Shown one piece after another: positions 8,223-16,822 of a DNA stretch of 64,000 bases. How positions within the stretch are numbered: position 1 is the first letter of the stretch; each line of letters begins with the position of its first letter. The notes beneath the pieces were generated by a model. That model made no database searches, was not told the origin of the DNA, and saw only the letters and a program-made list of their open reading frames with translations. This DNA is from Palsa-1400 sp036501625 (GTDB taxonomy: Bacteria > Verrucomicrobiota > Verrucomicrobiia > Limisphaerales > Palsa-1400). The stretch is from assembly GCA_036501625.1 (NCBI GenBank), contig DASXZY010000048.1:1-64000 (forward strand), in the 5' to 3' direction. The position numbers were made by a program, and so were the translations under genes.

Positions 8223-9506
8223 TCAATTCAATGGAACGCCGCGCCGGATATAAGTCGGAACGTCCAGGTCCTCGCCATTGCGGATGGTCGGATCGCTTTT
8301 TTCAAAACGGCCTTTGAAGACGATTTCCAGCGGCAATTCCTTTTGCAAGCGCGAGAGCTTTTTGCGCGACCGGCCGCCTTGCGCGCGCATGATGCGGGCC
8401 TTGTCTTCCTCCGAGAGCGCGGGCGGCGGCGCCACAAAGCGGGATGGCGGCCGTTCGGGGGCTTCCTTGTCAAGAAATTGCGCGGACTCGATGTTGTCCG
8501 GCAGGGCGGTGCGGCCCGGCTGGAGCGGCTCCTCCTCCCGGCGGCGCGAGGCGATCAGCGTGACGGATACGCGCCCCGCGAAGGCAGGATCAATGGCCGC
8601 GCCGAAAATGATGTGCGCGTTTTCACTGTGGCGGTTGAGCGGCTCCATCAATTTGTGAATCTCGCTCATCATCACGTCCGGTCCGCCCACGATGCTCACC
8701 AGCAGCGTATCGGATTCGTTGAGCACCTGGCCGCCATCGAGCAACGGATGCGCCAGGAGTTTCTCGACGGTCTGCTCGACCCGCTTTTCGCCGGAGGCCT
8801 CGGCCGTCGCGAAAAAGCTGGCTGCGTGGCGGCCGCGGGTGACAGCGCAAAGATCGGCGAAATCGACGTTGATCAAACCGGTCTGGGTCAGCATCCGCCA
8901 AATGCCGCGCAAGCCCTCCACCAGCAAGCCGTTGCTGATTTCGAATCCCTCCGGCACGCTGGTTTTTTCGTCCAGCATTTTGAAGAGCTTTTGATTCGGC
9001 AGGCAGATGACGGCATCAGCATGGGTTTTGAGCTGCTGCAAGCCAGTATGGGCCTGCAATTGGCGGCGCTGCCCCTCGAATTCAAATGGAAGCGTGACCA
9101 TGGCCAGCACCAGAGCGCCGCTTTCCCGCGCCACGCGCGCGAAGACCGGCGCCGCGCCCGTGCCCGTGCCGCCGCCCAGGCCGGCCAGCAAAAAAAGGAT
9201 GTCGGCCCCGGCGCAGAACGAGCGGATTTTTTCCACATCTTCTTCAGCGGCCGCGCGGCCAAGGTCAGGGTCGCCGCCGGCTCCAAGCCCGCGCGTGCGC
9301 CCGGCGCCCAGCACGAAGCGGGTCGGCACGGCGCACGCCTCCAGCGATTGGGAATCCGTATTGACAGCGAGCAGTTCGCAATCAGTGAACCCGGCCTCGA
9401 AGGCGAAGCCGGCCGCGTTGCAGCCCGCGCCGCCAATGCCAAAAACCTTGAGGACAAGTTTTTTCTTGATGGGCGGCTCTTCGGGTTTTTCAGCAGGAGT
9501 GCTCAT
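8223..9506 (-). CDS. ftsZ: Cell division protein FtsZ
   Basis: The tubulin-like GTPase that polymerises into the division ring. The 427-residue protein has V-F-G-I-G-G-A-G-C-N-A near residue 22, the tubulin signature GGGTGTGAAP around residue 110, and a synergy-loop N-V-D-F-A-D about residue 216. After that loop it diverges from textbook FtsZ (L-C-A-V-T-R-G-R-H-A-A-S-F-F). A basic, proline-containing linker leads to the C-terminal D-V-P-T-Y-I-R-R-G, the conserved peptide that binds FtsA and other partners. It is the last gene of the dcw cluster, two bases after ftsA. The GC-rich inverted repeat at 8197-8222 just downstream lacks a T-tract. Confidence 0.95.
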   Translation of the reverse strand: MSTPAEKPEEPPIKKKLVLKVFGIGGAGCNAAGFAFEAGFTDCELLAVNTDSQSLEACAVPTRFVLGAGRTRGLGAGGDPDLGRAAAEEDVEKIRSFCAGADILFLLAGLGGGTGTGAAPVFARVARESGALVLAMVTLPFEFEGQRRQLQAHTGLQQLKTHADAVICLPNQKLFKMLDEKTSVPEGFEISNGLLVEGLRGIWRMLTQTGLINVDFADLCAVTRGRHAASFFATAEASGEKRVEQTVEKLLAHPLLDGGQVLNESDTLLVSIVGGPDVMMSEIHKLMEPLNRHSENAHIIFGAAIDPAFAGRVSVTLIASRRREEEPLQPGRTALPDNIESAQFLDKEAPERPPSRFVAPPPALSEEDKARIMRAQGGRSRKKLSRLQKELPLEIVFKGRFEKSDPTIRNGEDLDVPTYIRRGVPLN

Positions 9507-9508
9507 GG

Positions 9509-10726
9509 TTATTTCCTAAACATTTCCGTCAGCGTTTTTTTGATGCCATTGGCCAGGCCGGACACAGGCTTGCGCTTTTGCTGCAAGGAACCGAACTTGA
9601 CCAAGCCGATGGCGGTGGCGAACTCCGGCTGGTCCAGGGCGGACTTGAGGCTGCTGATGGAGTTGGCCCGGCCCAAAAAGGCCGGCATCTGGAAAATGTT
9701 TTCCGCCATTGCTTGGATGCCGGGAATCCTCGCTCCGCCGCCGCAGAGAAACACCCCCGCTCGCAGCCGGTCCAGCAAGCCCAGCCCGGATAGCTCCGCC
9801 TCAATCAACTCGAAGGTTTCCTCCAAGCGCAACGACATGATGCGCCGGAGATGTTCGAGGTTGATGATTTTCGGAGGCAGGCCCAAGCCTCCGTCGAAGG
9901 AAATCGTCTGGCCTTTGACCGAGTCATCGACAGCCGCCCCGCCGCGCTCGACCTTCAACTGCTCGGCCCGGCCCAGCGGAACCTTCAACCCGTACGCGAG
10001 GTCGTTGGAGATATGGTCCCCGCCAACCGCCAGCACGCCTGTGTGTTTGATAATCCCATCGTGCGAAACGACATATTCCGTCGCGCCGGCGCCAACGTCA
10101 ATGACCAGCGAACCCAATTCCTTTTGCTCATTGGAAAGCAGCGCCAGGGCCGAAGCCAAACCGGTGGAGACAATTTCCTCCACTTCCAAATGCAGGCTGC
10201 GGACCACCGCGATGGAATTCTTGAGCCGGTTGACATGGCCATGCACAACGTGAACATCCACCTCGACTTTCGCGCCGTACATCCCGACAGGATTTGGAAT
10301 GCCCGTTTGCGCATCGACTTGAAAAAGCTGGCGGATGGCGTGAATGACCGTGTTGTCCGCCGGCACATTGATGGCCTTGGCATTTTTGATGACATCCTGC
10401 ACGTCCTCGCCGGTGATTTCGCGGTCCGCCGAGACGATTTGATGGACGCCGTGGTTGTTGAAGCCGCGCACGTGGTTGCCGGTCACGCCGAGATACACGC
10501 TGCGGATTTCCACGTCGGCCATCTGCTCGGCTTCGACAATCGCGTTGCGGACATCTTCGCCGGCCAGGGCGGCGTCGGCGATTTCCCCTTTTCGCACGCC
10601 GCGGGAGCGGGCCTGGCCGAGGCCGATGATATTCAAAGTGTTGGCGGCTGTTATCTCGCCGGCCACGACACAAATTTTGGACGTGCCAATTTCAAGGCCG
10701 ACAATAATGGAGGAGGAATCAAACAT
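9509..10726 (-). CDS. ftsA: Cell division protein FtsA
   Basis: Actin-like ATPase that tethers FtsZ to the membrane. The 405-residue protein has the phosphate-1 motif I-V-G-L-E-I-G-T-S-K-I, the phosphate-2 motif V-I-D-V-G-A-G-A-T-E, an adenosine motif around F-L-C-G-G-G-A-R-I-P-G, and the SHS2/1C insertion between them. The C-terminus is basic (K-K-T-L-T-E-M-F-R-K), fitting an amphipathic membrane helix. The ATG at 10726 is chosen because the protein then begins MFDSSSIIVGLEIGTSK, in register with other FtsA proteins; an A/G-rich AAAGGA lies just upstream. It overlaps the ftsQ stop by 8 bases. Confidence 0.95.
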   Translation of the reverse strand: MFDSSSIIVGLEIGTSKICVVAGEITAANTLNIIGLGQARSRGVRKGEIADAALAGEDVRNAIVEAEQMADVEIRSVYLGVTGNHVRGFNNHGVHQIVSADREITGEDVQDVIKNAKAINVPADNTVIHAIRQLFQVDAQTGIPNPVGMYGAKVEVDVHVVHGHVNRLKNSIAVVRSLHLEVEEIVSTGLASALALLSNEQKELGSLVIDVGAGATEYVVSHDGIIKHTGVLAVGGDHISNDLAYGLKVPLGRAEQLKVERGGAAVDDSVKGQTISFDGGLGLPPKIINLEHLRRIMSLRLEETFELIEAELSGLGLLDRLRAGVFLCGGGARIPGIQAMAENIFQMPAFLGRANSISSLKSALDQPEFATAIGLVKFGSLQQKRKPVSGLANGIKKTLTEMFRK

Positions 10727-11684
10727 GTTTCCTTTTAGGGCGCGACGGTTTGAGGGCATGCGGGGCCACCGGTGGAACGGAGCCGGCCGCGACCCAATGC
10801 AAGGGCAAATTGTTGGAAATGGAGAGGTCGAGCGTGGCAATGGCTTTGCCCCATTTTTGAAACCGGTCGTAAATGAGGCGCCAGCGGCGCAGTTGCGTGT
10901 CAAACTGATTGAGCGAAAAAGTGATCTCCGCCTTCTGCGTGGTGATGACCTTCAGCACATCCGGCTGCGACACATCCACCCGCTCGATCTCGACCAGGCC
11001 CGTCATCGGCGAATGATCGAAGGCGCCCACCAGCGCCAGCGCGGCGCGGATTTGCGGCGAGTTGACTTGCCGGCCCGGCTGCGGCTCCGCCGGAGGAACG
11101 CCGACCAGAATGGGCAGCCGTTCGCTTGCGTCGGGCGGCGCGGCCCGCCAGCGCGGGTCCAGCGGCCGCATAACGTAGCCATCTTGGTCAAAGTCATAGA
11201 CCGCCTGGTCGATGGACCCGCCTTGGCCAGCAAAAGTAACGATCGTCTGCGCGACCGGATCGCGTTCGTTGATGGAAAGTTTGAGGGTATGCGGCAAGAG
11301 GCGCTCGACGGCGACAAGCTGGATCGGCGGTTGCAATTCCAGGTCGCGTTTGACCTTCATCAGATCGAGCGCCATCAAATTCTCGCCGAGGCTGACTCTG
11401 GCCCACGCGCGGATGGTTTCTGGCGTCAGCACGCCGTCGGTTTGCACGTCGATTTGCTGGATGGCAAAGGCGTCGTTTTTGTAAATCAGGCGGTCGAGTG
11501 TCCATTGCCCGCCGCGCCAAAGCACCAGGGAAATGGCAGCGAGTGAGAAAACCACAGCGGCGCAGATGCTGACGATTCTCGCGCGGGCGGCGCGGGTTTG
11601 GCTCGTGCGCAACTTCACGTCCAGGCCGTATTCGCGCTCTGGCGCGCGCCTGTTCTTCGGTTTTCGTTTGAGCCAATTCAACAT
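10719..11684 (-). CDS. ftsQ: Cell division protein FtsQ (POTRA domain)
   Basis: Bitopic divisome protein of 321 residues. It has a basic cytoplasmic N-terminus (about 35 residues), one membrane helix near 36-57 (IVSICAAVVFSLAAISLVL), then a POTRA domain (about 70-140, with A-I-Q-Q-I-D-V-Q-T-D-G-V-L-T-P-E and V-E-R-L-L-P-H-T-L-K-L-S-I-N-E-R) and the beta-rich FtsQ domain. It links the FtsA/FtsZ ring to FtsL and the septal synthase. It starts one base after ddl ends and overlaps ftsA, as usual in dcw clusters. Confidence 0.9.
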   Translation of the reverse strand: MLNWLKRKPKNRRAPEREYGLDVKLRTSQTRAARARIVSICAAVVFSLAAISLVLWRGGQWTLDRLIYKNDAFAIQQIDVQTDGVLTPETIRAWARVSLGENLMALDLMKVKRDLELQPPIQLVAVERLLPHTLKLSINERDPVAQTIVTFAGQGGSIDQAVYDFDQDGYVMRPLDPRWRAAPPDASERLPILVGVPPAEPQPGRQVNSPQIRAALALVGAFDHSPMTGLVEIERVDVSQPDVLKVITTQKAEITFSLNQFDTQLRRWRLIYDRFQKWGKAIATLDLSISNNLPLHWVAAGSVPPVAPHALKPSRPKRKHV

Positions 11685-11685
11685 G

Positions 11686-12588
11686 CTATTTTCTGCGTTT
11701 GAGCGCCAGTTCCAGCATGCGCTGGCAAAGTTGCGCGTAACTCAATCCGGCGGCCGCGGCCGTTTCCGGCAGGATGCTCAACTCGGTCATGCCCGGCAGC
11801 GTGTTGACTTCCAAAACGACCGGATCGCCGTTGGGCCGCACCATGACATCGATCCGCCCGTAATCGCGCCCGCCCACCGCGTGAAATGCAGCCAGCGCGG
11901 CGTTTTGGATGCGCGTGGTCAGAGGCGCGTCAAACGGCGCGGGGCAAAAATGTTCCGCCGCGCCGGGCGTATATTTGTTTTTGTAATCGAAGAATCCTTG
12001 TTTGACGCGCACTTCGGCCACGGGCAGCGGCTTGTCATCAAGAATTCCGACCGTGGCTTCGCGCCCGATGATTTTCTCTTCCATCAACACTTCGGTGTCG
12101 TATCGAAAGGACTCTGCCAGCGCTGCTTCCCATTGCTCAACTTGATCGACCATTTGCAAGCCAACGCTGGAGCCTTGCCGGACGGGTTTCAGCACGACGG
12201 GTGGCGTCCAGCCCGCCGGCCAGGGAGATTTCGGCGAACTCAGCACAACGAAGCGCGCGGTGGGAACGCCCGCGGCCAGGCAGCGCTTCTTTGTCAATAC
12301 TTTGTCGAACGCGACGCGGCTGGCTTCGGGGCCGCAGCCCGTGTAGGGCACGCCCAGTTTCTCCAACTCCTCCTGCACCGTGCCATCCTCGCCATAAGAA
12401 CCGTGCAGAGCCAGAAAGACAATTTCCGTGCCCTCCGGCAATTTCCAGCCTGGCTCCTTGGGATCCAGATTATTGACTGTATGGCCGAGCCCAGCCAGGG
12501 CCTTGGCCACCGCCGCGCCGGATCGCAACGATACTTCCCGTTCGGCCGAAGGGCCGCCGAGCATGACTGTGACATTCAACGCGTTCAT
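11686..12588 (-). CDS. ddl: D-alanine--D-alanine ligase
   Basis: ATP-grasp ligase making D-Ala-D-Ala for the peptidoglycan stem peptide. Length is 300 residues, normal for the short DdlB type. Visible motifs are V-M-L-G-G-P-S-A-E-R-E-V-S at the N-terminus, H-G-S-Y-G-E-D-G near 80, the ATP-binding V-V-L-K-P-V-R-Q-G-S-S-V-G and the metal/catalytic G-R-I-D-V-M-V followed by V-L-E-V-N-T-L-P-G-M-T. The start overlaps the murB stop by 4 bases (ATGA), so the two are coupled. In many bacteria murC sits beside or is fused to ddl; neither is seen here. Confidence 0.95.
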   Translation of the reverse strand: MNALNVTVMLGGPSAEREVSLRSGAAVAKALAGLGHTVNNLDPKEPGWKLPEGTEIVFLALHGSYGEDGTVQEELEKLGVPYTGCGPEASRVAFDKVLTKKRCLAAGVPTARFVVLSSPKSPWPAGWTPPVVLKPVRQGSSVGLQMVDQVEQWEAALAESFRYDTEVLMEEKIIGREATVGILDDKPLPVAEVRVKQGFFDYKNKYTPGAAEHFCPAPFDAPLTTRIQNAALAAFHAVGGRDYGRIDVMVRPNGDPVVLEVNTLPGMTELSILPETAAAAGLSYAQLCQRMLELALKRRK

Positions 12589-13499
12589 TGTCCGATAATC
12601 TCCACTTCCTCGCGCAACTCCACGCCTCTCTCCGCTTTGGCGCGCGTTTTGATAAAATCGATCAGCTCCAGCACATCCCGCGCGGTGGCGGAACCTTCGT
12701 TGACAATAAAATTGCCATGCACCGCCGATACAACGGCCCCGCCGCGCCGCGTTCCTTTGAGGCCCAATTCGTCAATAAGTTTTCCGGCGGAAATGGCGGC
12801 GGACGGATTCTTGAAGATGCAGCCGGCGCTTGGCTCTTTGGGCTGCGAGGCCCATCGCTTTTGGTTGAATTCGCTGGCGCGTTTGGCAATGGCTTCTTTG
12901 GAATCCGACCGGCCTCGAAATGTCGCCGCCAGCGCGATGTTCGTTTTGAAGAACGAGCACGAGCGATATTCGACTGGCACCTCAGCGGCGCCGCGTTCGC
13001 TCACCTCGCCTGAATCATTGAGGAAGCGCACGCGCGTCACGACCTCGAAAGTCGCGCCGCCCATGGCGCCGGCATTCATGCGCAAAGCGCCGCCGACGCT
13101 CCCCGGAATGCCCTCTAAAAACTCCAGCCCGCCCAGGCTGGCTTCGCGCGCTTTGGCCGTCACGGCTTTAAGCCTGGCCCCCGCGCCGCAACGCAATTCG
13201 CTGCCCGCCGCTTCGACCTTTGAAAAATTCGGATGCGCCAGGCAGACCACCACGCCGCGCAGGCCGCCATCGCGCACCAGCAAATTGGAGCCGCGGCCCA
13301 GGAGCATCAAAGGGATGCCTTCCTGGCGGCATGTCAGCGCCAGCCATGACAAATCCTCCTCCGACGCCGGTTCGACATACAGCTCGGCCTGCCCGCCCAC
13401 GCGCAAAGTGGTGCGCTGGCCCAGCGGCTCGTTTTCGCGGGCGATCGCCTGCGGGAGCCGGTCCTTGATTTTTTGGAAAATGGGGCTGGGCATCGTCAT
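12585..13499 (-). CDS. murB: UDP-N-acetylenolpyruvoylglucosamine reductase (type II)
   Basis: FAD-dependent reductase converting UDP-GlcNAc-enolpyruvate to UDP-MurNAc. The 304-residue protein has the FAD-binding T-T-L-R-V-G-G-Q-A-E, L-G-R-G-S-N-L-L-V, and G-I-P-G-S-V-G-G-A-L-R-M-N-A-G-A motifs. The catalytic-loop Y-R-S-C-S-F-F and the active-site S-A-G-C-I-F-K-N-P are typical of the shorter type II (Gram-positive-like) enzymes. It lies directly after murG, where murC is usually found, and is coupled to ddl. Confidence 0.95.
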   Translation of the reverse strand: MTMPSPIFQKIKDRLPQAIARENEPLGQRTTLRVGGQAELYVEPASEEDLSWLALTCRQEGIPLMLLGRGSNLLVRDGGLRGVVVCLAHPNFSKVEAAGSELRCGAGARLKAVTAKAREASLGGLEFLEGIPGSVGGALRMNAGAMGGATFEVVTRVRFLNDSGEVSERGAAEVPVEYRSCSFFKTNIALAATFRGRSDSKEAIAKRASEFNQKRWASQPKEPSAGCIFKNPSAAISAGKLIDELGLKGTRRGGAVVSAVHGNFIVNEGSATARDVLELIDFIKTRAKAERGVELREEVEIIGQ

Positions 13500-13503
13500 G
13501 GTT

Positions 13504-14676
13504 TCAGCACGTCAAGGCCGGCCATTGTTTGGGCACGGCGGCCGCCCTGGCCTGCTCCGCCGCGGTGTCCCATTGCAGAATTCGCTCCGCGATGCAGGCC
13601 GAAGCGGCAGGCGATTGCCACGCGGTCAGCGCCCGGCGCATGGCGGATCGTTTTGGCTCGTCTCCCAGCAAATTCAAAATCTCCCGCGCCAACGACTCCG
13701 GCGTGGCGGTGTCTTGCGCGACCAGCCGGGCCGCGCCGTTTTGCGCGAAGGCGAGCGCGTTGAAGTGTTGATGGTTGTCGGCCGCGGTTGGATACGGGAT
13801 CAACACCGCCGGCAATTGCCGCGCGGCCAGTTCCGCCAAAGACGACGCGCCAGCCCGGCTGACGGCGATCTCCGCCGCCGCGAGCGCCGTTCCCATGTCG
13901 TCAAAAAAGGCGCGCGTGAGCGCCGGGATTCCCAGGGCCGTGTATCCCGCGCGAACTTTCTCCAGGTCGCGCGCGCCAGTCAAATGCATGAACCGCAGAT
14001 CGGGCGCGGATTGACGCAACAATGGAGCTGCCGCCATGACCAGATCGTTGACTCTGCTCGCGCCCTGGCTTCCGCCCATGATCAGCAACAGCGGCGTGTT
14101 CGGATTCAATCCCAGGGAAATCTTCGCTTCGGCCGCGGCCAGCGGTCGCAGGAATTGCGGCCGCACCGGCATCCCGGCGGCCTCCACCCGCTTGGCCCGC
14201 AATCGCTGCGTGGCGGACGGGAAGTAAACGAAAGCGCCATCGACCCATCGCGCCAGCCAGCGGTTGGCTCGGCCGGGTATGCTGTTGGATTCATGCAAAA
14301 AAGTTTTCGCGCCCACCCGGCAGCCCGCCAGCGCCGGAGGCGCACTGACAAATCCGCCCATCGCCAGAACGACATCGGGCCGATGCTCCGCGAAAAGCCG
14401 CCGCGCGAGCCGGTACGATTTCCAAAAGCCGGCCCAAAAACGCATCCAGCCGCCCCTGGTCATTCCGACGGCCGGGAGCGTCACAATTTTCATGTCCGAA
14501 ATGGATGCGATGGCTTGCTGATCGACCTCCTTGGACGACACCATCAGCGTCACCTCGCAGCCGCGCCGTCGCATTTCCTCTCCCACGGCCTGTCCGGGAA
14601 AAAGATGCCCGCCCGTTCCGCCGCAAGCGATGACGGCGGACGGAGCGGACTTGGATGCAGCGGGCATTTCAGGCAT
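13504..14676 (-). CDS. murG: UDP-N-acetylglucosamine--lipid I N-acetylglucosaminyltransferase
   Basis: GT28 enzyme that converts lipid I to lipid II at the inner face of the membrane. The 390-residue form has the N-terminal glycine loop I-A-C-G-G-T-G-G-H-L-F-P-G, the second loop M-G-G-F-V-S-A-P, and the donor-site stretch L-I-M-G-G-S-Q-G-A-S followed by S-R-A-G-A-S-S-L-A-E-L and P-Y-P-T-A-A-D-N-H-Q. The ATG at 14676 is preferred because the frame upstream of it runs inside ftsW; it overlaps the ftsW stop by 8 bases. It is slightly longer than the usual 355-365 residues because of N- and C-terminal extensions. Confidence 0.95.
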   Translation of the reverse strand: MPEMPAASKSAPSAVIACGGTGGHLFPGQAVGEEMRRRGCEVTLMVSSKEVDQQAIASISDMKIVTLPAVGMTRGGWMRFWAGFWKSYRLARRLFAEHRPDVVLAMGGFVSAPPALAGCRVGAKTFLHESNSIPGRANRWLARWVDGAFVYFPSATQRLRAKRVEAAGMPVRPQFLRPLAAAEAKISLGLNPNTPLLLIMGGSQGASRVNDLVMAAAPLLRQSAPDLRFMHLTGARDLEKVRAGYTALGIPALTRAFFDDMGTALAAAEIAVSRAGASSLAELAARQLPAVLIPYPTAADNHQHFNALAFAQNGAARLVAQDTATPESLAREILNLLGDEPKRSAMRRALTAWQSPAASACIAERILQWDTAAEQARAAAVPKQWPALTC

Positions 14677-15880
14677 GGGACGGTTCCAATGCAACCTCGA
14701 ACGGGTTGGACGACTTTTGCCGCACTTCTTCAGTGGCGAACCGGGCGATGCTGATGAGCAGTCCGACCGAGACAAGCATGAGCACGAGATTGGAACCTCC
14801 ATAACTGATGAAGGGCAGCGGCATGCCTTTGTTGGGCAGCAGGCCGGTCACAACGCCGATGTTGATGAAGGCCTGGAAGCCGATCATGAACGTCAGGCCC
14901 GCGCCCAAAAGCAACCCGAAGGTGTCGCACGAGCGGCGCGAAATAAAAATGCCGCAGATGACCAGCACGACAAAGAGCAGCACGACTGCGAGCGTCGCGA
15001 TCAGCCCAAGTTCTTCGCCGATGATGGAGAATATGAAATCAGTATGATGTTCGGGCACGAAACCGAGTTTCTGCCGGCCGTTGCCAAGCCCGAGGCCGAA
15101 CCAGCCGCCGGAGCCGAGGGCGATCATCGCCTCGCGAACCTGGTAGCCCGCACCGTCCTTGCTTTGTTCGGGATAAAGCCAGGCCATGACGCGCCCCATC
15201 CGCATCGGATCATGCAATATAGATACGACAAGGCCGGCCGCCATCACCGCCGCCGAGCCGGCCAGATAAATCAGCCGCGCTCCGCCAATGATCCACATCA
15301 CGCCGCAAACGGACGCCAGCAAAATGGTGCAGCCGCGGTCCGGTTCAATGAAGATCAACCCCAGCACGCACGCCATGATGAAGCCCGGAATCACGAGGCC
15401 CTTGACGAATCCGCCCATTTGCCGTTGAAACCGGTCCGCGTAGGCGGCCAGGAAAATGATGAGCGCCAGCTTGGCCAGTTCAGACGGCTGAAACAATGCC
15501 GCGCCGTGCGGGCGGCCAATCCAGCGATGGGCTCCTTTGGCGGCGTGGCCGACAACCGGCGCAAACACCAGCACGAGAAGGACCGCGGAGAAGCCGAGCA
15601 GCCAGGGGGAAAGCTTTTTGAGGGAACGGTAATCAATGCAGGCAGCGGCCATCATTCCAGCCAAGGCGACCAGAAACCATCTAAATTGCAGCGCCAAGTA
15701 ATGCGCCCCGATCGCCGGTTTGTCCACGTCAACAACTGGATTTGGAGCCTCCAAAACTGGGCCAGGCTTTTGCTTTTTGAGCGCCACATCCATGTTCATG
15801 CTCGAACTGTAGAGCGTGACCATCCCGAGGCCAATCAATATGGCCACACCGAGAATTAACATGGAGGCGGCCCATTTCAT
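14669..15880 (-). CDS. ftsW: SEDS peptidoglycan polymerase FtsW
   Basis: Polytopic septal glycosyltransferase of the SEDS family, 403 residues with about ten membrane helices. Family marks are G-A-H-R-W-I-G, Q-P-S-E-L-A-K-L-A-L, I-E-P-D-R-G-C-T, G-Y-Q-V-R-E-A-M-I-A-L-G-S-G-G-W-F-G-L-G-L-G-N-G-R-Q-K, H-T-D-F-I-F-S-I-I-G-E-E-L-G and P-F-I-S-Y-G-G-S-N. A periplasmic insertion of about 25 residues follows the first helix (L-K-K-Q-K-P-G-P-V-L-E). It works with the class B penicillin-binding protein encoded upstream. A strong hairpin lies between it and the LysM gene. Confidence 0.93.
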   Translation of the reverse strand: MKWAASMLILGVAILIGLGMVTLYSSSMNMDVALKKQKPGPVLEAPNPVVDVDKPAIGAHYLALQFRWFLVALAGMMAAACIDYRSLKKLSPWLLGFSAVLLVLVFAPVVGHAAKGAHRWIGRPHGAALFQPSELAKLALIIFLAAYADRFQRQMGGFVKGLVIPGFIMACVLGLIFIEPDRGCTILLASVCGVMWIIGGARLIYLAGSAAVMAAGLVVSILHDPMRMGRVMAWLYPEQSKDGAGYQVREAMIALGSGGWFGLGLGNGRQKLGFVPEHHTDFIFSIIGEELGLIATLAVVLLFVVLVICGIFISRRSCDTFGLLLGAGLTFMIGFQAFINIGVVTGLLPNKGMPLPFISYGGSNLVLMLVSVGLLISIARFATEEVRQKSSNPFEVALEPSHA

Positions 15881-15898
15881 CTTGACGCGGACATGATG

Positions 15899-15931
15899 GG
15901 ACGCCAGGCAAGAGGGTTTTGCCTGGCGTCC
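15899..15931 (-). terminator. Strong hairpin between the LysM gene and ftsW
   Basis: A perfect 13-bp inverted repeat: GGACGCCAGGCAA at 15899-15911 and TTGCCTGGCGTCC at 15919-15931, with a 7-base loop. It starts 15 bases after the LysM stop and ends 19 bases before the ftsW ATG in transcription order. There is no T-tract after it, so it is not a classical intrinsic terminator. It could partly attenuate the ftsW-ftsZ half, protect an RNA end or guide processing. Confidence 0.6.
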
Positions 15932-15946
15932 AGAATTGGGGCGCGC

Positions 15947-16822
15947 TTAGTTCGCCGCAACGGGTGATCCGAGGGCGGGATTCCTGACCGGCGCCACGGC
16001 CGGCAGGGAGGCGACCGACGTGGACGCGGTGGCCGCAGCCGGCTCCGCGCTGGTGGTCGATGTCTTGGGCGCGGGCAGTTTCAGCTTTTGTCCAGCCCGA
16101 ATGGAGGTGGACTTCATATCGTTCATGGCCATGATCTTCTTGACCGTGGTGCCATGCGATTTGGCGATCTTCAGCAGCATGTCGCCGGGTTTGACAACAT
16201 AAACGGAGCCGTCAGCCGCGGCGGTTTCGGTCGCGCCGGCGATGGCCGCGCCTTCCTTCGAAGCCGCAGCCAGGGCGGCGGTCGCGGCCGGGATCTGCAC
16301 TTTTTGGCCGATCTGGAGCTTCTTCGCGTTGACATTGGGATTGGCTTCCATCAGGGCTTTAAGCGAGATGCCATTCCGGCGGGCGATGGCGCCCATCGTG
16401 TCGCCTTTTGCGATGGCATATTCCTTGGCATCACCCGTGGCGGCGGGCGCAGTGAGGTCCGTGGATTTAGCTGCCGGCGGCACAAGCGCGGTCAAGGGAG
16501 TGGCGGCGGCGGAAGTAACAGGCGCGGTGGCGTAAGCGCTGTTGCTCAAGCTCGGATTGGCGATCGGCGTCACGTCAGGCGTCGCACTGGCCGGAGCGGT
16601 CACGGGTGGCGTGGCGGTCGCTCCAGCATCCGTGGATGCCAGCATGTTGCCGTCTTTGTTATCTGTTTTGGCTTGGTCCTTGGTGTTATTGCAACCTTGG
16701 ACGAGCATGCCGCCAATGACAACGACATGGACGGACAGAACCATCAGGATCTTGAAGTAGAGACTGGATTTGGCCCGCGGCGGAGTGGCTCCCTGCGGGA
16801 TGAGTGGACTCGGAGTATTCAT
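15947..16822 (-). CDS. Membrane-anchored double-LysM protein in the dcw cluster
   Basis: A 291-residue protein with an N-terminal membrane segment (about 23-43, YFKILMVLSVHVVVIGGMLVQ) and a low-complexity Ala/Thr/Pro stretch. Two LysM domains follow: one begins YAIAKGDTMGAIARRNGIS (about residue 138) and one begins YVVKPGDMLLKIAKSHGTT (about residue 207). The C-terminus is again Ala/Pro/Ser-rich. LysM domains bind the N-acetylglucosamine backbone of peptidoglycan, so the protein probably touches the wall from the inner membrane. A Cys follows the helix (Q-G-C-N), so a lipoprotein is possible. It sits exactly where murD would normally lie, between mraY and ftsW. No catalytic domain is visible. 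Confidence 0.8.
   Translation of the reverse strand: MNTPSPLIPQGATPPRAKSSLYFKILMVLSVHVVVIGGMLVQGCNNTKDQAKTDNKDGNMLASTDAGATATPPVTAPASATPDVTPIANPSLSNSAYATAPVTSAAATPLTALVPPAAKSTDLTAPAATGDAKEYAIAKGDTMGAIARRNGISLKALMEANPNVNAKKLQIGQKVQIPAATAALAAASKEGAAIAGATETAAADGSVYVVKPGDMLLKIAKSHGTTVKKIMAMNDMKSTSIRAGQKLKLPAPKTSTTSAEPAAATASTSVASLPAVAPVRNPALGSPVAAN

Noticed and set aside
8343..10253. A 636-codon plus-strand frame opposite ftsZ and ftsA
   Set aside because: It is antisense to highly conserved genes and its composition is shadow-like.
11533..14754. A 1073-codon open frame on the plus strand opposite ftsQ, ddl, murB and murG
   Set aside because: It lies antisense to four certain genes, has no family motif and is rich in Arg/Gly/Pro, as expected for GC-rich shadow frames.
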